10,819 bases of DNA from Pseudomonadota bacterium (GTDB lineage Bacteria; Myxococcota; Polyangia; Polyangiales; Polyangiaceae). Below the pieces are notes generated by a model. It saw nothing but the letters and a program-made list of their open reading frames with translations, was not told the origin of the DNA and made no database searches. A program made the position numbers and the translations under genes. Of this stretch, positions 5,632-10,819 are shown in pieces. Where the stretch lies: NCBI GenBank assembly GCA_023419055.1, contig JAEZYO010000958.1:1-10819 (forward strand), given 5' to 3'. The stretch's first letter is position 1. Each line of letters opens with the position of its first letter.

Positions 5632-6843
5632 GTGAACGACCACCCGAGGGATCTTTCGCAGGCAGCGAGCCGCGTAGGCGTGCCGTATTTCGTCGCCATC
5701 GTCGGCTTCCGACGAGCGCGACTGCTCGTCGCGATCTCCGTCGCGGCGGTCACGTCGTGTGCGCCCGAGTTCACTGGCTCGCCGTCGGCGAACGAGCAAG
5801 GCGGCTCCGCCGGTAACGCTTCCGGAGCTCACTCCGGAGGCAAGCCCGCCAGTTCAGGCGGTTCCGCAGGGCGTCACGGGGATGACGGCGGCGGCGGCAG
5901 CGATGATGAGGGCGAAGCCGGCGAGGGAACCACGCCGAGCGGCGGGACGGGCGTCGACGGCGGGAGCGGTGGAGGCGGGGGAGCGCCCGACGACACCTGC
6001 GGGCTCACGAATCGAAGTTGTAGCGGTCTGCCGTCGAACTGCGGCGCGGACGCCGATCAGGATTGTTGCAGCTCGGCGCTCGTTTCCGGCGGCTCGTTCA
6101 ATCGCAGCCACGACGCGATTCGCCCGGCGACCTTGAGCACCTTCCGCTTGGACACGTACGAGGTGACCGTGGGTCGCTTCAGGAAGTTCGTCGAAGCGTA
6201 CCCGGCGAGCAAGCCGGTGGCGGGGTGCGGCAAGAATCCGAAAAACTCGTCCGATCCTGGCTGGGAGAGCGCCTGGGATTCGAGCCTGCCCGCGACCTCG
6301 GAAGCGCTGAGAGCGGCGCTCGCGTGCTCGGAAGAGGCGTCGTGGTCGGAGAGCGCGGGCAACTCGGAGACCTTGCCCATCGGATGCCTGAGTTGGTTCG
6401 AGGCCTACGCGTTCTGCATCTGGGACGGCGGACGCCTGCCGACCGAGGCTGAGTGGAACTATGCGGCCGCGGGTGGCTCGGAGGAGCGCCCTTACCCCTG
6501 GTCGACCTCGTCGAGCGACGAAACCATCGACGGGACTTACGCAACGTACTGCAGCGCGGCGCCTTGCAACTCCAAGGTCGTGGGCAGTCGCTCTCCCAAA
6601 GGTGACGGCAAGTGGGGTCAGGCGGATCTCGCCGGCGGCGTTCGCGAGTGGGTGCAGGACTACTACCTGACGTACTCGTCGCAATGCTTGGATTGCGCCG
6701 CACTTACGGAAGGGAGCATGCGCGCCCGCCGCGGAGGGAGCTACGACGAGAGTCCGCCGTTCTTGCTCACCGAGTACCGCGACGCAGCAGTGCCGACGCA
6801 CCGCATTCCGAACGTCGGGGTCCGCTGCGCTCGCGCACCGTGA
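5632..6843 (+). CDS. Lipoprotein with SUMF1 (formylglycine-generating-enzyme-like) domain lacking the catalytic cysteines
   Basis: The 403-residue protein starts at a GTG with a strong Shine-Dalgarno. It has a long n-region, then a hydrophobic core (LLVAISVAAVTSC) with Cys43 as the probable lipidation site. Residues about 50-120 are a Gly/Ser/Asp linker. A cysteine-rich junction (123-146, including CGLTNRSCSG and DQDCC) leads into the SUMF1 domain, about 150-402. SUMF1 hallmarks are STFRLDTYEVTVGRFRKFVE, GCLSWFEAYAFCIWDGGRLP with TEAEWNYAAAGG, GQADLAGGVREWVQDYY, RARRGGSYD and IPNVGVRCARAP. True formylglycine-generating enzymes carry two active-site cysteines just after the RGGS(Y/F) segment. 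Here that stretch is YDESPPFLLTEYRDAA, with none, so sulfatase activation is not expected. The family also includes non-enzymatic and C-type-lectin-fold binding proteins, and a surface binding or scaffold role is plausible. Such cysteine-junction SUMF1 lipoproteins are familiar in myxobacteria. It appears to be a single-gene unit. Confidence 0.88.
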   Translation: MNDHPRDLSQAASRVGVPYFVAIVGFRRARLLVAISVAAVTSCAPEFTGSPSANEQGGSAGNASGAHSGGKPASSGGSAGRHGDDGGGGSDDEGEAGEGTTPSGGTGVDGGSGGGGGAPDDTCGLTNRSCSGLPSNCGADADQDCCSSALVSGGSFNRSHDAIRPATLSTFRLDTYEVTVGRFRKFVEAYPASKPVAGCGKNPKNSSDPGWESAWDSSLPATSEALRAALACSEEASWSESAGNSETLPIGCLSWFEAYAFCIWDGGRLPTEAEWNYAAAGGSEERPYPWSTSSSDETIDGTYATYCSAAPCNSKVVGSRSPKGDGKWGQADLAGGVREWVQDYYLTYSSQCLDCAALTEGSMRARRGGSYDESPPFLLTEYRDAAVPTHRIPNVGVRCARAP

Positions 6844-6895
6844 AGGGGTCACCGCGCCCTGCTCGTCCTGTCGCCGCGCCAGCCCGCCGGCCTCG

Positions 6896-6920
6896 CCGTG
6901 TGCGACAGAATGCGACACGG
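6896..6920. promoter_or_regulatory. Inverted repeat CCGTGT-N13-ACACGG with internal TGCGACA repeats
   Basis: CCGTGT (6896-6901) and ACACGG (6915-6920) are perfect complements around a 13-base spacer. TGCGACA is repeated at an 11-base interval (6901-6907 and 6911-6917), and TGCGATT follows at 6921. The helical-turn spacing suggests a protein-binding site. It sits 53 bases after the SUMF1 stop. No T-run follows, so a terminator is unlikely. Confidence 0.3.
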
Positions 6921-7251
6921 TGCGATTCGCCGGAGCCGCCGCTGTCGTCACTCTAGTGGATGACGCGGGAGCCGTTCGGCGCCGAGCGGAGCGTGCCGCG
7001 GTGTCACCCTCCGGTGTGGGGTTCGGAGCAGCGCCAGCCGTAAAGTGCAAGGCGAGAGTCGGTTCGGACTCGTTCCGGGATCCTCAAAGGGCGCGATCAT
7101 TCGGAAAAGCTCTTTCTCCTCGGCGTCGAGCCGCCGTGAACCTTTCGACCTGGAGCAAACCTCCCCAAGAACGCGCCTTGCCGCAGGCCTTCAGGGAAAG
7201 GCCGCGCTTTGAAGCTACGCGAGCATATTGCGCGGAGGCTGCCGGAAAGTA

Positions 7252-7264
7252 GGTGTGCGACACC
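7252..7264. promoter_or_regulatory. Compact inverted repeat GGTGT-GCG-ACACC
   Basis: A 13-base near-palindrome with 5-base arms lies 115 bases before the DUF1592-type gene. It shares the decamer GTGTGCGACA with the element near 6898, which suggests the same regulator could recognise both. It is short and may be coincidental in GC-rich DNA. Confidence 0.3.
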
Positions 7265-7335
7265 GGTTCCGTACTGATTTCGACGATTGTGCGCGCAAAC
7301 AAATCAATCGGCGAGGGGACGGGAATGTAGCGCTG

Positions 7336-7354
7336 ACCCTTCTGCCCGAAGGGT
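7336..7354 (+). promoter_or_regulatory. Leader hairpin ACCCTTC-TGCCC-GAAGGGT
   Basis: A perfect 7-base stem with a 5-base loop ends 24 bases before the ATG at 7379. It is followed by TGTCCCCC, not a T-run, so it is more likely a 5'-leader structure affecting translation or mRNA stability than a terminator. The ATG itself has only a weak GGTGG-like ribosome binding site (7368-7373). Confidence 0.35.
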
Positions 7355-7378
7355 TGTCCCCCAAGCCTGGTGGTGCGC

Positions 7379-9067
7379 ATGAACCTTCGAATCCCTCATT
7401 TGGTCCTGGCTGGTTCCCTTGCCGCGCTCGCCGGGTGCACTGGTGCGCTCGGCTCCGAGGACGATGGCACGATGGGTGGTGGGTCCCCAGGCGGCGGCCA
7501 GAGCGGTGGCTCTGGCGCGGCTTCGGGCGGCGGCCCCGACGGCGAGGCCGGCTCCCCCAACACGGTGGCTCGCGGCATCGACCTGCCCGGCGCCCCCAAG
7601 TACTACCGCTTCGTTCGCCTGACGAACGCCCAGTGGGCCCGAGCGGTTCAGGACATCCTGAAGCTCGCCGAGCCTTCCGGTCTCGAGGTGACCTTCGAAC
7701 AAACGGTCGCCGGTACGACGGACTTCACGAACAACGAGCACCTGCTTCAGGTGAACCAGCGCTCCTGGAGCGATTTCCAGGCCGCTGCTGAAGCGCTGGC
7801 CGAGCAGGTGACGGCTTCGGATGCCGTGCTCGCGAACGTTTACGCCGGCACCGACGCCCAAGGGTTCATCACCACGCTGGGTCGCCGCGCCTACCGCCGA
7901 CCCCTGACCGACACCGAGGTCACGACCTACACGACTCTCTTCAACGCCGGCACCGCGATGTCCGGTGACAAGAGCGACTTCGCCAAAGGCGCCGCGCTCG
8001 TCATCCGAGCGCTGCTGCAGTCGCCGTACTTCCTCTACCGCAGCGAGCTCGCGGCGAACGGCAAGGAGCTCAACGGCTACGAGTTGGCGGCGAAGCTTTC
8101 TCTCTGGCTCCGCAACACCACGCCGAGCGACGCGCTGCTCGACATGGCTCCCTCGCTGACGACGGCCGACGCCGCGGCCACGCTCGCCGCCACCATGCTG
8201 GCGGAGAGCACCGCGAACGACGTGATGCGTCAGTTCCACGGTGAGTTCGCGCACCTCGAGCGCTTCAATACGCTGAGCAAGCTCAACGTGCCGAGCTACA
8301 ACGAGTCGCTGAACGCGGAGTACAAGGAGAGCTCGTACCTGTTCTTCGACAAGATCTTCAGCCAGGGCCAGGGCCTGAAGGAGATCCTGACCTCGACCAT
8401 GGGCTTCATGGGGCCGGGCATGGCGTCGCTTTACGGGCTGCCTTCGTCGGGCAGCGGGTTCGTCGAGCGAGATCTCGGACCGCAGCGCGTCGGCTACTTC
8501 TCTCAGCTCCCGTACCTCACGTTGAACGCGATCAACGACGAGCCGGACTCGATTCACCGCGGCGTGACCATCAACCTCGATTTCCTCTGCGCCCCGCTCG
8601 GGCCGCCCGCGCCGGACATCCCCGGGATCCCGCCGCTCCAACCCAATCAGACGAACCGCCAGCGCATCGACAAGCTGACCATGGGCTGCGGGCTCGAGTG
8701 TCACAACGAGATGATCAACCCGGTCGGGTTCGCGTTCGAGCACTTCGACGGCATGGGCCAGTACCGCGACACCGAGAACGGCCTGCCCATCGACAGCAGC
8801 GGGACGTACATCTTCAACGAAGGGGAGAAGACGTTCGACGACGCCGGCGGCCTGATGAGGGCGATGGCGGAATCCGAGCAGGCACACCTTTGCTACGCGA
8901 AGAAGCTCGCGAGCTTTGCACTTCAGCGTGACGTGATCCCCGCAGACATGCCGCTCCTCGAGGCGCTCGCGAAGGTGAGCATGTCCTCGACGGGCTCGGT
9001 CAAGCAGGTCATCGTCGAGCTGGTCAAGAACGATGCATTCAGGAAGCACGTCGGAGGCGCCCTGTGA
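7379..9067 (+). CDS. DUF1592/DUF1588/DUF1585-family lipoprotein with a CX3CH motif
   Basis: The ATG at 7379 gives 562 residues with an ideal lipoprotein signal (MNLRIPHLVLAGSLAALAGC, Cys20); a GTG at 7370 would add three residues. A short Gly/Ser linker spans about 30-60. DUF1587-like sequence follows (YYRFVRLTNAQWARAVQDIL, 75-94). A DUF1595-like segment, about 160-222, has LGRRAYRRPLTDTEV and ALLQSPYFLYRSEL. DUF1592 is about 230-355 (LNGYELAAKLSLWLRNTTPS). DUF1588 is about 365-465 (DLGPQRVGYFSQLPYL, NDEPDSIHRGVTINLDFLC, CHNEMINPVGFAFEHFDGMG). DUF1585 is about 485-557 (ALQRDV near 514-519, NDAFRKHV). This order is that of planctomycete and myxobacterial proteins often linked to cytochrome-c-like domains. 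The family normally has a CxxCH-like site in DUF1588; here it is C437-GLE-C441-H442, with an extra residue. Function is unknown. The next gene overlaps by four bases. Confidence 0.9.
   Translation: MNLRIPHLVLAGSLAALAGCTGALGSEDDGTMGGGSPGGGQSGGSGAASGGGPDGEAGSPNTVARGIDLPGAPKYYRFVRLTNAQWARAVQDILKLAEPSGLEVTFEQTVAGTTDFTNNEHLLQVNQRSWSDFQAAAEALAEQVTASDAVLANVYAGTDAQGFITTLGRRAYRRPLTDTEVTTYTTLFNAGTAMSGDKSDFAKGAALVIRALLQSPYFLYRSELAANGKELNGYELAAKLSLWLRNTTPSDALLDMAPSLTTADAAATLAATMLAESTANDVMRQFHGEFAHLERFNTLSKLNVPSYNESLNAEYKESSYLFFDKIFSQGQGLKEILTSTMGFMGPGMASLYGLPSSGSGFVERDLGPQRVGYFSQLPYLTLNAINDEPDSIHRGVTINLDFLCAPLGPPAPDIPGIPPLQPNQTNRQRIDKLTMGCGLECHNEMINPVGFAFEHFDGMGQYRDTENGLPIDSSGTYIFNEGEKTFDDAGGLMRAMAESEQAHLCYAKKLASFALQRDVIPADMPLLEALAKVSMSSTGSVKQVIVELVKNDAFRKHVGGAL
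9053..9057 (+). promoter_or_regulatory. Ribosome binding site GGAGG for the coupled DUF1552-type gene
   Basis: GGAGG inside the 3' end of the DUF1592-type gene ends 6 bases before the GTG at 9064. It supports this start over the later in-frame GTG at 9139, which lies right at the twin-arginine motif and has no similar site. Confidence 0.65.
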
Positions 9068-10524
9068 TTTTCAAGAAGCACCCCCCGCTCCAAGGTAGTT
9101 CGAGCTCCAACTTCCCGATCGTGCGGAAGCGCTCGGTCGTGAATCGCCGCGCGTTCCTGCGCGGCGCCGGTACCGTGGCGATTGGCCTGCCGTTCCTGGA
9201 GGGGCTGCCGGCACGCTCCGCCTGGGCCGCAGGCGAGGAGCCCGTGTTCAGCCTCTTCGTCGTGGCGGCCTGCGGCGTCGTCGGGAGCAAGTTCTTCCCG
9301 GGCCAGACCGGCGCGTTGACCACCTCCAGCTTGAGCGGCGCGACCGACAAGGCGACCAGCGTTCTCGCCCCCTACGCCGACAACCTCTTGTTCGTGCGCG
9401 GCATCAACTTCCCGATGAACGGCGCCACCAACTGTGGGCACGCTCAGGGCCTGTGTCAGGCGCTCACGGGCGCTCCGGCCGGGGACGGCGGCAAGACCGC
9501 TTACTCGAACGGACCGTCGCTCGATATGCTGATCGCGGAAGCGGTGAACCCCGAAGGTACGGACCCGCTCACGCTCTACGCCGGCAACCGCCAGAATGGC
9601 TACATCGCGGAGCGCATCTCGTTCAAGGCGGGCGGCGCCGGCCAGGTGCGTCCCGCCGACGACAACCCCTACACGCTCTACTCGAAGCTCGTCGGGCTCA
9701 TTGGCACCGACCCGGGCGACGGCGGCGACACGACGGACCCGATCGCGGCCGAGCTGCTCACTAGCCGAAAGAGCGTGAACGACCTCGTCCGCGATGAGCT
9801 CAAATCTTTGATGGCGAACCCCGCGTTGAGCGCTGACGACAAGCTACGCTTGCAGCAGCATTTCGACGCCATTCGCGACGTGGAGGTCACGATGGGCGAG
9901 ATGGGTGCCGCTTGCAGCGAGGGCACCATCAACAAGACCGCGATCGAAGCGCTCAAGAACGGCCTCGCCTTCAAGATGGACGGCATGATCGAGGACGTGG
10001 CCAAGCTCCACTACGAGCTCGTCGCCTTGGCGTTCGCCTGCAACTACAACCGCGTCGCCACCATGCAGCACGGCGACGGCACCGACGCGACCAAGTACTC
10101 CGTGCCGTCGAACTCCAGCCTGGGGTGGGGCTTTCACTACATCAGCCACCGCATGCAGTCGGATTCGCAGTCCGGCTCGAACCCGACGGCCGAGCAGGCC
10201 CACGCCGAGATCGATCGTCTGCGTATGGAGACGCTCGCTCACGGTATCGAGCAGTTCAAGTCGCGCGGGCTCCTCGACAAGTCCATCCTCATGTGGACCA
10301 ACCACGTCGCGGACGGCCCGTCGCACAGCTTCAAGAACGTTCCGACCATCATCGCCGGCAACGGCGGCGGCTACTTGAAGCAGGGCGCCTACGTGGACGC
10401 CGGGGGCACCACGAACAACAAGCTCTTGAACACCCTCGTGGCCGCGGCGGTGCGCGACAAGACCGAGTGGACGGGTAACGTGGGCCAGGGCAGCGGTGGC
10501 CAGCTCGACACGATCAAGGCTTGA
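9064..10524 (+). CDS. DUF1552-family protein with twin-arginine signal
   Basis: The GTG start overlaps the previous stop (GTGA), giving strong translational coupling. The 486-residue product has a Tat signal: N27-R-R-A-F-L-R33, then GAGTVAIGLPFLEG, with likely cleavage in SAWAAGEE (about 52-57). Tat export implies folding, perhaps with a cofactor, before transport. The mature part fits DUF1552: FVRGINFPMNGATNCGHAQG (110-129), LTGAPAGDG, SNGPSLDMLIAEAV, a central helical region (RDELKSLMANPALSADDKLR), ATMQHGDGTD, WGFHYISHRM, then ILMWTNHVADGPSHSFKNVP and IIAGNGGGYLKQGAY. The Trp-Thr-Asn followed by Gly-Pro-Ser-His and Ala-Gly-Asn-Gly segments resemble those of DUF1501/alkaline-phosphatase-like proteins; relatedness is inferred. 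DUF1552 genes commonly sit directly behind DUF1592-type genes, as here, so the two probably act together in the envelope. The reaction is unknown. Length is normal for the family. Confidence 0.9.
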   Translation: MIFKKHPPLQGSSSSNFPIVRKRSVVNRRAFLRGAGTVAIGLPFLEGLPARSAWAAGEEPVFSLFVVAACGVVGSKFFPGQTGALTTSSLSGATDKATSVLAPYADNLLFVRGINFPMNGATNCGHAQGLCQALTGAPAGDGGKTAYSNGPSLDMLIAEAVNPEGTDPLTLYAGNRQNGYIAERISFKAGGAGQVRPADDNPYTLYSKLVGLIGTDPGDGGDTTDPIAAELLTSRKSVNDLVRDELKSLMANPALSADDKLRLQQHFDAIRDVEVTMGEMGAACSEGTINKTAIEALKNGLAFKMDGMIEDVAKLHYELVALAFACNYNRVATMQHGDGTDATKYSVPSNSSLGWGFHYISHRMQSDSQSGSNPTAEQAHAEIDRLRMETLAHGIEQFKSRGLLDKSILMWTNHVADGPSHSFKNVPTIIAGNGGGYLKQGAYVDAGGTTNNKLLNTLVAAAVRDKTEWTGNVGQGSGGQLDTIKA

Positions 10525-10562
10525 GCTCGTCTCGAAGATTGCGTCTCCGTAGGAAGCAATCG

Positions 10563-10819
10563 ATGAAGAAAGCAGCGTGGTTCGGGTTGGTTCTGGGTTC
10601 CGCGATAGGCTGCACCTCAGCGGATCCGGACCATCCCGGCACGGGTGGATCGGGCGCGGGAGGAACGAGCGGCGGAAGCGCGGGCAGCGCAGGGAGCGGC
10701 GCGGGAGCATCCGCAGGCGGAAGCTCCGGCTCCGTTGGGGCGGGCGGCGCCGGTGGCGCAACTGGTGGCGGCGGTAGCGTCGCGACCGGAGGCGTCGCCG
10801 GCGTCGGCGGTGCCTCGAC
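10563..10819 (+). CDS. Gly/Ser-linker lipoprotein, N-terminal part (runs off the right edge)
   Basis: The ATG at 10563 follows AGGAAG (10551-10556) at good spacing and lies 38 bases after the DUF1552-type stop, so it is probably in the same operon. The visible 85 residues start with a lipoprotein signal (MKKAAWFGLVLGSAIGC, Cys17), then TSADPDHPGTGG. From about residue 27 the sequence is an uninterrupted Gly/Ala/Ser/Thr linker to the window edge. The functional domain lies outside, so its role cannot be stated. By analogy with the other linker lipoproteins here it should be a surface- or periplasm-tethered domain. The frame stays open with no stop. Confidence 0.78.
   Translation, partial: MKKAAWFGLVLGSAIGCTSADPDHPGTGGSGAGGTSGGSAGSAGSGAGASAGGSSGSVGAGGAGGATGGGGSVATGGVAGVGGAS

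Larger units (their letters stand above)
6844..7378. other. Long non-coding interval (about 535 bases)
   Basis: No open frame here has a convincing start, composition or recognisable motif. The stop-free stretches on both strands (for example 6920-7252 forward and 7380-7084 reverse) encode Arg/Ala-rich products unlike any family I know. Codon bias is weaker than in flanking genes, and an AT-richer patch appears at 7297-7309. It contains the repeated decamer GTGTGCGACA (6898-6907 and 7253-7262), two inverted repeats and a leader hairpin, listed separately. Promoters for the downstream DUF1592/DUF1552 operon should lie here, but none can be pinned down by eye. A small RNA or decayed gene cannot be excluded. 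Confidence 0.5.

Noticed and set aside
5632..6843. Functional formylglycine-generating enzyme (sulfatase activator)
   Set aside because: The active-site cysteines after RGGSY are absent, the protein is a predicted lipoprotein, and no sulfatase gene is in the window.
5854..7050. Reverse-strand open frame of 398 codons spanning the SUMF1 gene and the following gap
   Set aside because: It mostly overlaps the well-supported SUMF1 frame, and its product is Arg/Ala-rich with no motif or export signal.
6920..7252. Small forward gene (110 codons) in the long intergenic interval
   Set aside because: The product is Arg/Ala-rich with no family resemblance, and the start has no clear Shine-Dalgarno; treated as chance open frame.
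7084..7380. Small reverse-strand gene (98 codons) in the long intergenic interval
   Set aside because: It has no ribosome binding site that I can see, no motif, a mixed composition, and its start overlaps the leader and first codon of the DUF1592-type gene.
7304..9049. Reverse-strand open frame of 581 codons opposite the DUF1592-type gene
   Set aside because: It is a mirror of the forward gene's codon bias; the forward frame matches several DUF families along its whole length.

Overview
The window looks like chromosomal DNA of a myxobacterium-type bacterium (Polyangia / Sorangium-like). The DNA is visibly GC-rich, with strong G/C bias at third codon positions. It encodes several predicted lipoproteins whose mature N-termini are long Gly/Ser/Ala linkers, and a paired DUF1592-type lipoprotein and DUF1552-type Tat substrate. 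Both traits are familiar from myxobacteria and, for the DUF pair, from planctomycetes. No rRNA, tRNA, CRISPR array, transposase or phage gene was seen.

Layout. (1) Positions 1-263, minus strand: the 5' part of an ExbB/TolQ/MotA-type proton-channel gene running off the left edge. It is divergent from (2) a TonB-dependent outer-membrane receptor (366-2795) that carries its own N-terminal TonB C-terminal-like domain ahead of a carboxypeptidase-regulatory-like domain, plug and barrel. Its stop overlaps the start of (3) an unrecognised lipoprotein with a textbook EF-hand loop (2795-3616). These three look like one envelope-energised uptake or sensing unit. (4) Positions 3751-4614: a secreted, probably lipidated protein with a roughly 95-residue glycine linker and an HEISH zinc-peptidase-like motif. 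(5) Positions 4628-5446: a cytoplasmic RibD-C/dihydrofolate-reductase-like NAD(P)H reductase, 13 bases downstream. (6) Positions 5632-6843: a lipoprotein with a SUMF1 (formylglycine-generating-enzyme-like) fold that lacks the catalytic cysteines. (7) Positions 6844-7378: about 535 bases without a credible gene, holding short inverted repeats and a leader hairpin. (8) Positions 7379-9067 and 9064-10524: the translationally coupled DUF1592-family lipoprotein and DUF1552-family Tat protein. These are followed after 38 bases by (9) the start of another Gly/Ser-linker lipoprotein cut by the right edge.

Apart from the RibD-like reductase, every gene product is predicted to act in or beyond the inner membrane. 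The window therefore reads as an accessory cell-surface region: uptake machinery on the left, and linker-tethered surface lipoproteins with the DUF1592/DUF1552 pair on the right. Substrates are not deducible from the sequence. The most unusual points are the TonB-domain/receptor fusion beside an ExbB-like gene, the EF-hand lipoprotein coupled to that receptor, the CX3CH (rather than CX2CH) motif in the DUF1592-type protein, and the recurring linker design in four separate lipoproteins.
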